The notes beneath the pieces are model-generated. The model saw only the letters and a program-made list of their open reading frames with translations, was not told where the DNA came from and made no database searches. From Dryomyza anilis (lineage: Eukaryota > Arthropoda > Insecta > Diptera > Dryomyzidae), in assembly GCA_951804985.1 (NCBI GenBank), contig OX638132.1, forward strand, positions 103,654,026 to 103,718,025: DNA of 64,000 bases, given 5' to 3'. The position numbers were made by a program, and so were the translations under genes. Below are positions 21,600 to 32,870 of the stretch, piece by piece. The stretch's first letter is position 1. Each line of letters begins with the position of its first letter.

Positions 21600-22662
21600 A
21601 TAATGAACATCGAAGATGAACATCGACTAAAAAAGTCATATTTCAGATTTTATCTTTTCGATTTCAATGAAATTTGGGCAACTTATAAATAGTATGGAGA
21701 TAGGCATTGAACAATTTCTTTTTTTATTTTTTTCGACCACTACTTTCAAAGATTCAGTGGTTTAAAGTTTCAAAAAAAGGGACAAAAATCACATTTATGG
21801 GGTTAATTGTTAAGGTTGATTAACATATCTCCTGAACTAGAAAAGCTAGGAACCTTTTTTAGGTCTTGTTTTAAAGCAAATAAAACCAACTTTAAAGTCG
21901 TAATATTTTAACAATGGTTATTATTCTTATATTTCAAATTTGATGTTCTCAAAGAGGACCCCTTTTAAAATTCTGATAAAACTCTTAAATTTTGTATGAT
22001 TTAATATAAATGTTCCTGCCAAATTTAAAAATGGAATTTTGATGGAATCATATTTTAAAAAATAATTTTCCAAATTTTTATTTATTTTTTGTATTGAAAA
22101 ATAAATATTTTTATTTCTACAGTAAAAGTTGCAAAAATTCTTAAATAATATTTTTAACGTTGATTTCTCAAATGGTTTCAGTTTTACCATATTGAATCTA
22201 GTTTTTTAGATATTGGGATAATGTTTTTATATTTCAAAAATATGGTATATATCTCTAAAACTAGAGTTAATTTGAAATATATAAAATTTTTAAAAATATT
22301 TTTTTCAAATATGATGCCATTACAATTCCATCTTCAAATTTGGCCTTAACATTTATATGAAATCAATCAAAATATACGATATTTTCAGAATTTTAAAAGT
22401 GGTCCTTTTTACGGACATCAATTTTGAAGTGCAAGTTTAAGTTTAGAACTTAGAACTTAATTGTTCTATAATCTTGTTCTATTAGCACTAAAATGAGCTC
22501 TAAATGAAGTTCTGAGCGGAGTTTCTAGCATATCTACTTTAAGAGATATTGAAATGTAAATTTGAAGTAGTGGAACTGAAAGTAGTGGTTGAAAAAATAT
22601 AAAAAATAAATGGTCAACCTATACACTGGTCGATTTGTTGTGGAATGGTCCTAATACCTACC
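21600..22662. mobile_element. Family A long-inverted-repeat element, copy 2 (old)
   Basis: Right terminus GGTCGATTTGTTGTGGAATGG (about 22628-22650). The arms carry the family motifs CGACCACTACTTTCAAAGAT and AGTAGTGGTTGAAAAAATAT in inverted orientation. The left terminus is degraded. Internal AT-rich palindromic sequence; no protein. Confidence 0.6.
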
Positions 22663-22817
22663 AAATTCAAATTTTATATTTTCGAACATAAGCAAATGGT
22701 TTTCTGCATAGAAATTGAAGCAAATGCGGAACATTTTGATGCTTCAATTTATGAGAAAAGTTGATTTTCATGAATATGACTCAATAAACGGTCCGTTCAA
22801 GTTATTTGGAACGTACT

Positions 22818-22854
22818 CACTTTCGAACGTACTTTCGAAGTACGTTCGAAAGTG
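22818..22854. other. Perfect 17-bp hairpin with 3-nt loop
   Basis: CACTTTCGAACGTACTT (22818-22834), loop TCG, AAGTACGTTCGAAAGTG (22838-22854). TTCGAA occurs three times. No related copy was noticed in the window. Confidence 0.85.
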
Positions 22855-23099
22855 AATTGCAGAACATATCAGGTATTTCGAAAATGTTGTATACATTTAA
22901 ATTATTAATGGCTTATCAATCTTTTGAGCAGATTTTCGAGAATATTGAGAAGAGTTTCTGTGTAAATTTCTCAGAGTGTATAAAAGAGTTGAAAATAGTT
23001 TTGAAATCAGTTTTTTTTTTGATGTTTTTTGTACTCAACGGGCTTAAATCAATAGCAATAGCGGCTATAATTACATGGTTATTGAGTCGAGCGCGCCAA

Positions 23100-23885
23100 A
23101 TGCAATCGTTGTAATCACATAAATGGCCAAAATGTACAACAACAATAACAACAACAAAAACTACAGCAACACGCACCAACAATGCAACGATGCCATGCAA
23201 CAACGATGCAGTTAGTGAGCGCCTCATTTTATGTTGTGGCCCTCGCTCGTTGCCCCCATGGCTACCAATTGTTGGTGGTCCATAAAGATTGCAACCGCCG
23301 CGCCGCAATGATTGCTGCTGCCGCTGCGGCCCTTCGGGATGACAGCGCATTTGGTGCCAACAAAGCTGACCATAAACCAGAATACACTGCGCCGCGCTGC
23401 GGAGAGTGAGAAACAGAGAGCGCACCGCAACAGACGACGAACGTTCGGTTTTTGTTCGATACTTAGTTTCTGCAAAGTATCTGTGGCGTCCATCCGTCCG
23501 TCTTTGGGGCCGCATGTTTGGTGGATGTGTTGAAGCGCATTGTGGCTGCTCTTCATTATGCGACGGCGACAGTGACTGCGCGAATGTGGGCCCCGATCTG
23601 TGACAGCGTCGTTGGTAGTGGCAGCTGCAGCGACAGCGGCATCGGCTGCGGAAGGGGCAGAGTCTGAAGTTTGGAGACTGGAGCTGGGCAAAGGCCGAGC
23701 GCCATCTCGTTTAATGCCTTTAAGGCGTGACCATAGTATTTTATAATGTGAATTGATCAAAGGATGCCGCCGCTCTTTATCTCGACCGCCGATGAGTAAA
23801 AGTTGCATGTAGCATGGGCATCAGCCGCGGCAGCAACATCGCAGGCATCGGTTCAGACAGCGACAGCGACAGCAACAGAACGAGA
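23100..23885. promoter_or_regulatory. GC-rich island with consensus TCF site beside Helper site; coding potential uncertain
   Basis: GATCAAAGG at 23755-23763 (CCTTTGATC on the minus strand, a full HMG consensus) lies two bases from the Helper GCCGCCG (23766-23772). The island also has two overlapping minus ORFs in different frames (199 aa, 22916-23515; 194 aa, 23224-23808), the longest complete ATG-to-stop frames outside the 9.6-kb minisatellite, plus three shorter plus ORFs. None resembles a known protein. GC content alone could keep them open. Regulatory DNA is the simplest reading. Confidence 0.4.
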
Positions 23886-24269
23886 AAACACAAAAAAAAA
23901 GAGGAATTAGCCAAATCGATTTTGTTGTACGGCGCACTTGCTGGTTCTTGAGTGACTATTTTAGTGCTAATTTTAAGCAGAAAATTAGAGGTCATCTCAA
24001 AGTATGCAAAAAATATAAATAAGAGGCACGGTAGTTTGGTGCAGTCAATTGAGATGAATTTTTTCAACGTCCTATTGAAATTTTAATTAAAATTAAAAAA
24101 TTTAAATTAAAATTAAATTAAAATTTAATACATTTTTTTAATGTTCAGTCTATATCAATTAATTTTTCACAACACTCATTAAAATTTTAAATTTTCTAAA
24201 TCAAAGTTTTCCAATTTAAAATTAAAAATTCACAAAAAATAATATTTTACTATATCTCAGAAAAGAATA
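23886..24269. other. AT-rich intergenic DNA
   Basis: AAATTAAAATTAAA-type sequence; no gene. Confidence 0.4.
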
Positions 24270-24271
24270 TA

Positions 24272-25551
24272 AGGACTGCGTCGAATAAAATTGTCCGTTA
24301 CATATCTTCCCATAATGTGCTATTGCAAGATTCAAATTAAAAAAATGTGATCATAGTAGCTCTGAATTAAATGGCAGAAAATAATTTGTGTCAGTTATAG
24401 TCAATACAAAATTTATTTAACGCGAAAATGGCAAACGAAGTGGAAGTGCGAGAAAATATAATTAAAATTTTTCAAAAACAACCTAGTTGGTCTTTTTAAA
24501 AAATTTGCCAAGGATGTAGGGGCTAACCCTAAGACCATTTCTCGCGTTATCAACCGCTTTAATGACGACCTGAGTAATGATCGGAAGAAAGGTTCTGGTA
24601 AAAAAAAGGCCCACATGATCGTGAAAAGTCGAAGAAGGTTGTGAATATTTTAAAGAAAGATCCAAGCATTTCCGGAAGGAAATTGGCGAGAAAGGCGGAT
24701 TGCTCAGAATCTTTCGTGCGCAGGATTAAGAAAGAAGCTGGGCTGAAGACGTACAAGGTCCTAAAAGTTCCGGATAGAAATGCCGGCAATGAAACCGCAA
24801 AACAACGAACTAAAAAGCTGAACCAAGATTTTTTTAAAAAATTCGATTGCTGCATAATGGACGACGAAACTTATGTTTTAGCGGACTTTTCTCAGCTACC
24901 TGGGCAGGAATTTTATACAGCCGATTCTCGAGGAAATGTCGCTGAAAAATTCAAATAAAAAAAATGACAAAATTCCCAAAGAAATTCCTTGTTTAGCAGG
25001 CAATTTGCAGTTGTGGAAAAGGGAGCAGCTCATTCGTGACATCGGGTACAATCAATAGCGAAATATATGTGAAAGAATGCTTGCAAAAGAGATTGCTTCC
25101 ATTTTTACGCCAACATGAAGTGTCGACATTTTTTTGGCCTGACCTCGCTTCATGTCACTACAGCAAAACGGCCTTAGAGTGGATCCAACAAAATGCAATG
25201 ATTTTGTTGCCAAACTGTCCAGAACTCAGGCCGATTGAGAGATACTGGGCTTTAGTAAAAAGGGAGATGAAGACAACAAAAAAAGTGGCCAAAGACCTTC
25301 AAGACTTTAAAAGAAAGTGGTTTTCAGCAGCTGTGAGGGTGTCGGACACTACCATTACAACATTAATGGAAGGGGTTCCGGAAAAATTAAAACTTTTTAT
25401 TAAAAAATATTATTTTCTGTTTTTTTTTTTTTTTTTTTTTTAAATCTTAAAATAATTTTCAAAATAAAATATTTTATTCTATAAAAATTCGATTACTAGA
25501 TTTCTAGATTTTTTCATTTTTGTAGCGGACAATTTTATTCGACGCAGTCCT
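24272..25551 (+). mobile_element. Tc1/mariner-superfamily DNA transposon, 1280 bp, defective
   Basis: 31-bp terminal inverted repeats starting AGGACTGCGTCGAATAAAAT, with one mismatch, flanked by TA on both sides (24270-24271 and 25552-25553), the standard target of this superfamily. The interior holds a broken transposase. The repeats are almost intact while the gene is not, so it could still be moved in trans. Confidence 0.9.
24428..25443 (+). pseudogene. Tc1/mariner transposase pseudogene
   Basis: Family role: cut-and-paste DDE transposase with N-terminal helix-turn-helix domains. Seen: a start at 24428, a shift after QPSWSF into the frame reading GLFKKFAKDVGANPKTI, a second shift near 24610 into the frame reading ILKKDPSISGRKL, a third break near 24955, and an in-frame TAG (QAICSCGKGS follows) near 24996. 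Catalytic first Asp is in CCIMDDETYV, second in FFWPDLASCHYS, and the third acidic residue in NCPELRPIERYWALV. The spacing from second Asp to Glu is 31 residues; related proteins have several more residues before NCPE, so a small deletion is likely. The 3' end runs into about 25 T's. The DDE subgroup is not settled. Confidence 0.85.
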
Positions 25552-25683
25552 TAAATTAATAATATGATGATTTCAATATGTCTATAGTATATTTTTCGGC
25601 ACTACGAATTAACCCCCAAGTAAATTATATCCATTAATGAAATAATCACCAACATGTTTCATACGATTTTGGATGTTATTTTA

Positions 25684-25864
25684 TACTCTAAGAAAAAAAT
25701 CCTATTAAAATTGGTCAATTGGGTATTGATTCAATAGTATACAACAAAATAAATATTTTTATATAAAAACAAAAACAATTTAATAGTATTTAATTGTATT
25801 TTGTAGTATTTAATGGTATTTACCTATTATAATAAAAGCTTTTATAATATTTTATTCTGAGTAT
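25684..25864. mobile_element. Palindromic MITE, family C, copy 2 (internally deleted)
   Basis: TACTCTAAGAAAAAAATCC at the left, ATTTTATTCTGAGTA at the right; shares GTCAAT, CAATAGTATACAA and TTTAATAGTATTTAA with the copy at 7102 but is about 40 bp shorter. Confidence 0.6.
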
Positions 25865-26311
25865 ATGTATTAACACCCAATATCGTTGGGCATCCATTTC
25901 CATTTTCTAGCAGATAATCCCATTTCTTTTTGGTATTTTGGGGCTTATTTCATTTATTTCGGTGGTTATTTCATTTCTTTTGCAGATTTTTTCATTGAAA
26001 CCATTTGAGGTTTTATCTTTGGGTTTTATTTAATTTGTTTTGGGGGCATTATTTAATTTTTTTGTTCTTTGGGGTAATATTTGATATGAAGTAACACTCA
26101 AAATGTTTAGTGCTTACTTCATTTTGGTTTTGGGCGATATTTCATATCAATATTTTATTTTCGGGAAACATTTAATATTTTCATGGGGTTTATTTTATTG
26201 GGTCAACATTATGTTATTTCATTGGTAAATATTTCGTAGCACCCATAATGTCTAAATTTAATTGAATTAAACTTTCAGAATATTACGAAAAGAAAACAAA
26301 TTTCACTGAAA
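25865..26311. other. AT-rich DNA with degenerate 'TTTGGGG...ATTTCATTT' units
   Basis: Irregular TTTTGGGG(C/T)ATTATTTAATTT-like repeats from 25930 to 26240; no gene. Confidence 0.4.
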
Positions 26312-26539
26312 TACACTCAGAAAAAAGACAATATAAAAATAATAGTTTTTACTATTAAAATTAGTCAATAGGATAAACTATTAATTCGATCGGTAAATCC
26401 CATTGAATACTACAAAATACTATAAAATTATTTTTAAATTTTTATGAAAATATTTATTTTTTTGTATACTATTAAATCAATAACGGTCCTCCTATTGAAA
26501 AATTTTAATGAGATTTTTTGAGATTTTTTCCTGTGTGTA
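26312..26539. mobile_element. Palindromic MITE, family C, copy 3
   Basis: TACACTCAGAAAAAAGAC at the left and TTTCCTGTGTGTA at the right, with the shared interior GTCAATAGGATAAACTATTA. Confidence 0.65.
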
Positions 26540-26559
26540 ATTTAAGAAAATATTTCGAA

Positions 26560-28090
26560 AATAAAATCAAATTTATTCAAACAAAAATACTACGTTTACT
26601 AAAAATTTTAAATTTAAATTTCATTCTAAAATACAAAATATCAGTTAAATCAATTTAGAATTTATAACAATTCAGTTGTCAACAAAATTCCTTAAAGTTT
26701 AAATTTAAATTAAACAATTCGATTAATTCACTTAAATTAAAAAATTTCTCAGACAAAAATTCACAAAATAAAAAATATTTTCACCTCAAGCCAAAATTTC
26801 ACTATTTTTTTCGAAAATTCGATTTCTCATTTCATATGCGATTTTTTAATAAAAATTTCACAATACAATAAAATTCTATAAAATTTCGATTTAAATCTTA
26901 AATTTTAATTTATCACTTAAATTCTAATATACCTACTTAATATTCAAATTTGGATATCCGAATAAAATTCGAATTTATTCGATATATCAAAAAAATATAT
27001 ACACCCAGAAAAAAATTCCCTCAAATCCCATTAAAATTGGTCAATAGGACAATTATTAATTTAATAGTATACAAAAAATAAATCTTCGCATATAAATTCA
27101 ATGGCAATGTCATGGTATTTTCTAGTATTTAATGGTATTTTCCGATTAAAATAATAATTTATTATATTGACTATTTTTAATAGTAAAACACTATTATTTA
27201 TATAGTATTTTTTTCTGGGTGTATATAAATTATACTCGAAATCGATAAATTTCACACAAAATTCAAATATAAAAAATATATATTTTTCACATATTTTCGA
27301 ATTTACAATAAAAATTCCAAAATTACATTAAATTCTAATATCTATTAAATATTCAAATTCGTACTAAAATTTGATATTTTTCGAAAAAATCAAAAATATC
27401 AATAAAAATGCGAAATTTGACTCAAAAATCTAATTTTCAATAAAAAAAAAAAAACAAAATTCTAAATTTGACTCAAAACTCAAATTAAAAGAAAAAAATA
27501 TAATTGTTCACTTCAATTTTAAATTTTCAAAAAAAAAAAACGAATGATCAAAAACAATCCAAAAATTTAAACAAAAAATGGAAATATCACTTAAAATTCA
27601 AAAATTTCATATAATTTTTATTTTTTATAATTTCGATTTTTCGCTAACAATTTTATTTTACTGCAAATTTAATTTGCTGTCTAAAATCAATTACTTAAGT
27701 TTAAATTTTCATTAAATATTCGAAAAATTGTATATTTCACCAAAAAAATTTGAATTCTCTCTCAATCAAAATAAAATTTGCACAATTTGAATTTTTCTAA
27801 AAATTCCCGTTCTTAACAAAAATTCCAATTTTCACTAAACATTCGAAAATTTCATTACAAAAATTTTGATATATTATTGAGATTTAAAAGTTTCACTAGA
27901 AAATATAAATTTCACGCAAAATTAAAATTTTCCAATAAAAGTAAAAGTTTTTCACTATAATTCGATTAAACATTACAAATAATTGCATTCTCAATAAAAA
28001 ATTTAATTGTTTCTTAAAAATAAAATTAATTTAAAATCAATAAAAAAAAAATTATTCATTTTTGAAATTCATGATTGAAATATTTTACAA
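26560..28090 (-). repeat. Degenerate AT-rich array, possibly an old antisense form of the 19-bp satellite
   Basis: A long run of TTTCACTAAAAATTC-, AAAATTCGAAATTTC- and CAATAAAAATTCC-like words. Read on the minus strand these resemble the TTTAGTGAAAAATTGAA unit at 33.2-35.7 kb, but the period is lost. A family C MITE (27000-27223) interrupts it. Confidence 0.35.
27000..27223. mobile_element. Palindromic MITE, family C, copy 4
   Basis: TACACCCAGAAAAAAATTCC at the left and TATTTTTTTCTGGGTGTA at the right; a clean 17-bp terminal repeat and imperfect palindromy throughout, about 224 bp. Confidence 0.75.
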
Positions 28091-28119
28091 TGAAATTTTG
28101 TGCATCAAAATTAATCACT

Positions 28120-28970
28120 TCATACAATTCAAATGGCTTCTGCTGTCACAGGTGTCCCACCCCATTAAAGCGCCCTTCACGCCACGCTTTAGCCCATTTG
28201 CTATGACAACCTGCCAGACATAGAAAACATTTCCAGTCCAGAGCTAAACGCCAAACTACGGTTTGAGTTAAAAATGCACTCAGCTGTGCGTTAAAAAGGT
28301 TCTGCTGCTTAAGCTGTAGCTCATTTTGTTATTGCTTTGGTTTCATATTTATTGCCTGCTGCTGATGCCTCTGCCTCGGCATGACATGTTTCAGTATAAT
28401 GTATAAATAACGATTAGGCGCAGTACTTGGGAGGGGTGGGGGCGCAGGGGGTGGTTCGAGCCACTCACGTCACCAAGTACTTCAGACGAGCGACTTTGAC
28501 ACAAGTGTGCGTGCCAAATTCGATTTGTTGTGAGCCACTGAATAGGATCGTGTTAACTCTTCAATAAAAAAAAAAACCTATTTTAAATTGGCTGTTTCTA
28601 TATCTAAAACTACTTCTGTCAATTTTAAATTAGCCTTCAATGGCAGCTTCACATTCGCTGACTATTCAGTCACTTCATCAATTCTTCACTTCATCAAAAT
28701 GCATTTAAGTCGTCTCTTCAAAGTCTCGAAGCTGAACCAATCCGCCTTCTGTTCTGTCGGCCGCACCGCTGAAGTGTCAACAACAGACCCTGTTACACTT
28801 AATTGACATTGTATTGGCACAACCACGATCGGCTCAGTTGTTGCCGTTTGCCAAAAGTCATCAATGATGACGACACAATGGACGGCACTGATTGTCAGCG
28901 TGTAAATCGAGTCCGACTTTAGCAGATGCCTCTCTTAATTACTCGCAATTCGCAGGCATTCTCCATACGT
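28120..28970. promoter_or_regulatory. Balanced island with G-quadruplex motif, candidate enhancer or promoter
   Basis: Contains CAGGTG E-boxes (about 28149), TATAAATA (28402-28409) not followed by an initiator at the right spacing, a G4 motif (28429-28451) and CACAAGTGTG (about 28501). The 72-aa ORF at 28588-28806 is unrecognised. Confidence 0.3.
28429..28451 (+). other. G-quadruplex-type motif
   Basis: Runs of 3, 4, 5 and 5 G with loops A, T and CGCA; satisfies the G3+N1-7 rule in an otherwise AT-rich region. Confidence 0.7.
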
Positions 28971-29507
28971 CGGGTATTCATAATTTCGATGGAGTGTGAA
29001 GTGATTAAAGCACTTTATAACTTTTGTTAAACGTATTGTCTACGGAGGGTTTGGATGACGTTTACAATTTTTTTTTTTTTGGTACGAAATGTTCTAGGGT
29101 GTCACGTGTTGTCGCAGCCCTCTGCACAAATCATGGTGTTAGTTTTGAAAATTAATTGAGATGTGCTCAAATTTGTTGAGATGCGTGTCAAATTTGCAAC
29201 ATTTTTTCTCTATATTCTACAAAAGAGGCATTAATGAAGGCATTTTCATTGGAAACATAAAATATTTCGTCACAGAAGTTAATTAATTCTAATCCAAAAC
29301 AATTGCTATTTCTGTTTTGTTCTTTTGAATATTCATTATTTTTAATATAGAATAATATTGGTGTTGTAGAAGTAAAACTTTCCATTTCAAAAAATATTTT
29401 ATTATTTGATTTTATTATTTGTTTTTCAAATTACTATCAAATGATGAGAAGACGTTCATATTTTTAACAGCAATTCAATTTATAAAATTCATCATATCGT
29501 CACTGAC
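28971..29507. other. AT-rich intergenic DNA
   Basis: Nothing recognisable; the 65-aa minus ORF at 29188-29385 is unsupported. Confidence 0.4.
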
Positions 29508-30147
29508 ATGCCAAAGGGGCGAATGTGCATTTTTTAAATTGTTGAAAATCAAATTATAAAGTTTGAATTGCTTTAAAAATTAGTAAAAATTATTTTTTAT
29601 CAATTTTTATTATTATTTTGGTTTATGCATCAATTAGCATAACGTATATAAAATATCCTTTGATTTGGACAACCTACAGAATTATAAATACGGATTTTGT
29701 ATGGCTATATCCTGACCACAACGCAAATATTACGGTTTTTATGCCATATCTTATCATAGGTACAAAATCAAATAGTGATACAAAGGCATTAATTGTTTAG
29801 TTTTAATGCACCTATCGATTGGCGTCATTATCTAAATTTAATTTGCCAAAAACTGTTCTTGCTATTAATAAAAAAATATATTTTATAATGATGCCAATCG
29901 ATAGGTACATTAAAAACAAACTATAAATGCCTTTACACCACATTTTTATTTTGTACCAGTAAAAAGTTATGCCAAAAAAACGAAAATATTCGCCCTTTTG
30001 GCATGACTAGATTTTCAATTTTTCAATTTCGCCCTTTTGGGTTTTGTCTTTTGTGGCTAGAAATATCCAATAAAACCTCACACGATTTTCGCACAGTATA
30101 CTTAAGGAAAAACTACATTCAAAAATTGAAAAAAAAAAATATCAAAA
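29508..30147. mobile_element. Family B inverted-repeat element, right end cut by a SINE fragment
   Basis: Left terminus CATGCCAAAGGGGCGAATGT at 29508. The interior is palindromic about 29860: GCACCTATCGATTGGCGTCA (29810) against TGATGCCAATCGATAGGTAC (29889), flanked by AAAGGCATT/AATGCCTTT. The right terminus expected from the 58.5-kb copy is replaced by SINE sequence at 30148. Confidence 0.7.
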
Positions 30148-30268
30148 ATTGCGAGCCACATGAGGCAAGATCCCATGTTCAAATCTGGGCTGGGACTGAC
30201 AACATCTTTTCATATAAAACAATGCAAATCTACGAGTGTAATATAATGCCTATGAAAAGCACCCGGTT
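30148..30268 (+). mobile_element. Diverged tRNA-derived SINE fragment
   Basis: TTGCGAGCCACATGAGGCAA then the B-box-like TGTTCAAATCTGGGCTGG, ACAACATCTTTTCAT and GCCTATGAAAAGC, aligning with the SINE at 30453 but lacking its head and 3' half. Confidence 0.65.
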
Positions 30269-30452
30269 ATCAAATGTTTATGGTATACTGAAGACAGATT
30301 GTCGGCATATTTTATGGGGTATTTAGGGGTGTTGATACAAAATTCCGCTATGGCCTGCTCTAAAGCTATCGATATAATTTTTTTAATTTAACTTTAACTT
30401 TACAAAAATTGTGTTTATGGATCAGATCAGAACTAATTTTAATATTGCTTAT

Positions 30453-30767
30453 AGCCGCGGTAGCTCAGTGGTTAGTGCGTTGGATTGCAGGCGAAAGGTC
30501 CCCGGTTCAAACCTGGACTGGGGCTAACAACATCTTTTCATAGAAACATTTTTCTATACCGCACTACCTCTCGGCAGTAAATGGAAAACCTCCGAGAGTA
30601 AAAACATTGCCTATGAAAAGCTCTCACCCGCCGTTCGGATTCGGCAATAAACTGTAGGTCCCACCACTTTGAGTACAAATATAACACGCACAGCTCAAAA
30701 TAGTGAGAGAGCTGGGCCTAAGTTCTTATAGAACAGTAGTGCCAAACTATTATTATTATATTATATT
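30453..30767 (+). mobile_element. tRNA-derived SINE, best copy (about 315 bp)
   Basis: The head has a pol III A box TAGCTCAGTGG (30461-30471) and B box GGTTCAAACC (30504-30513) at tRNA-like spacing, beginning GCCGCGG. A tRNA-unrelated body follows (GGCAGTAAATGG, CGGATTCGGCAATAAACTG, TTTGAGTACAAATATAAC), and the end is (ATT)n at 30749-30767. It depends on a LINE in trans; none was seen here. Not a functional tRNA: the acceptor stem does not pair and it runs on into the body. Confidence 0.8.
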
Positions 30768-31356
30768 CAATAAGTATAACTTGAATGCACCTTTATAGTG
30801 AACATCAATATTTGAACATGTGTGAATAATTTTGAAAATGTAATTTCGATCGTGAAATTGAATTTAATCGCGACACCGAAAATAAATCGAAAATATTTGA
30901 TGCAATTAACAAGAATCCTGACAGTATATTTTTTAAATTGTACTCATTAAGATGTCGCTTGCTCTCCTGATTCCTTGTCATGACGGACGATAAAAAACTT
31001 AATCGATATAATAAATACTATATGTATATACCATATTTTCTGTACAGTAAAATATTGAAATTTTAATTTAGAATAATCTTTTTTATTTAGAATAGTGGTT
31101 TTAAATGCACTTGTACAAAAGAGCACCATTTGATCAGGCATTATTATATTTGAATTTAACTGTTTGGATAAAATTAATAATTTCCAAAAATAATTTCAAC
31201 TAAAGATGTGAATTAATATAGCGTAATCAGATCTGTGTTTTCAAATTCGAGATGCCGATGATTTTTCCGATATCGATGCCAGTTTTCAGTTTCATTTCAT
31301 TTTATCTGAAAATGTCTATCAAAACGAACCAAACGAACGGATGATAATTTTTGGAG
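30768..31356. other. AT-rich intergenic DNA
   Basis: Nothing recognisable. Confidence 0.4.
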
Positions 31357-31955
31357 TTCAAATGGAATTTCTGAATTTCAATTCTTGTATTTCGATTTTT
31401 AAATAAAATTTCTGAAATACTATTGATATATTTTTAATAACAAATGGAATATCTGAATATTAATTGTGATTTTTTGATTTTTAAATGATTTTTTTCTGAA
31501 TTTCAAATGTTGTATTTAGAATTTTAAATGGAATTCATGAATTACAATTGATGTCTTTTACAATTAAAAATGGAATATCTAAATATCAATCATAGTATTT
31601 TAAATTATAAATGGAATTTCTGAATTACTATTACCGTATTTTTAATTACAAATGGAACTTCTGAATTTCAATTGTTGTATTTTGAATTTTAAATAGAATT
31701 TTTGAATTACAATTGTTGTCTTTTTAATTAGAAATGAAATATGTGAATTACATTTGATGTCTTTTGGATTTTAAAATGTAATTTCTGAATAACAATTGAC
31801 GTCTTTTTAATTACAAATGAAATTTCTGAATATAAAATGGAATTTCAATTGTTGTATTATGAATTCTAAATGGCATTTCTAAATTACAATAGACTTATTT
31901 TTTAACAACAAATGAAATTTTTTAATTGCAATTGACGTATTTTGAATTTTATTTT
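31357..31955 (+). repeat. Degenerate tandem repeat, about 42-bp unit
   Basis: Around fourteen diverged units built on AAATGGAATTTCTGAATT then CAATTGTTGTATTTTGAATT. Flanked by (CCGAT) and unique DNA; no coding sense. Confidence 0.65.
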
Positions 31956-32079
31956 AATCTTTTTCAATACAAATTAACGTACGCTCTAAATTCTCGAAAT
32001 AAATGCAAACACTGCCAACTATAAATAAAGTGAGCCTTATAAAATTAATTAATTATTTGCTCCAAAACACACAGACGAA

Positions 32080-32870
32080 GCCGCAGACATTCCGCCCCAA
32101 AGCTTCGGGCGACACGGTCGCACATTTCAAAAACCCATTAAACAAATCACACTAAATTAACATTTGGCAGCACTGGCTCTGTCACTGGCAACACATAGAC
32201 GCCAACGATTCTAAGATCTTTGCGATTAGAAGCAGAAAAAACTATGCGAAAAATAAAACATATTTTAATTGCCGCCCAAGACAGACAAACAGACAGACAA
32301 GCAATAAATAGATGCATGTGACAGATTTTTATAATTTATGTCGATGTTAATTGTTGGCAATCAGTTTGAGTCGTTTTTAGAAATGAAAAGTCATAGATTT
32401 CGGTCCGACTGCGACCGAACGACAGATGACTTCTTCGTCTTCGTTCACCACATTGTGGCTGTTGCCAGCAATTTAATCAATGATTTAAATTAATGGACAT
32501 GTCAGCCAATTAATAAATTCAAATAGCATGAAAATGTCGCAACCGCCACTGCACCACCACGACCGTCGCCGCCTTCGTCAGCAACCACCAACCGCCCACC
32601 GATCCATGCTAACGCCGCGTTTAATGTTGCATTTAGCAGCAGCCAGCAATTAAATAATTTGCCTATGGCGAAAACAGTGACAGAGTCGAAAATGTTTTTA
32701 GTATTTAACAAAAAAAAAAATACATTAAAATTTAAATTTAATATTTCGAGCTTCACTGTTGCCGGCGGCAGCAATAGCAGCAACAGCAAATGCAAAATTT
32801 CAAGCATAAGTAAATCTTATCAATTAACTTCCGCCACTAATTGACAACATTTCTGCGATATACTACGTGC
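32080..32870. promoter_or_regulatory. Balanced island, candidate enhancer
   Basis: Higher GC at 32080-32240 and 32400-32660, with CAACCACCAACCGCC-type sequence and one Helper-type CGGCGGC (about 32764) but no HMG site nearby. Short (ACAGACAG)n at 32280-32300. The 101-aa minus ORF (32502-32807) is Leu-rich low-complexity. Confidence 0.3.

Noticed and set aside
22916..23515. Calling the 199-aa minus ORF a gene
   Set aside because: It overlaps another long ORF in a second frame and matches no known family; reported only as a finding.
28402..28433. TATA-box promoter at TATAAATA
   Set aside because: No initiator at 28-32 bp downstream and no downstream coding sequence.
30453..30525. A functional tRNA gene
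   Set aside because: A and B boxes are present but the acceptor stem does not close and the sequence continues into a repeated SINE body with an ATT tail; five related loci exist.
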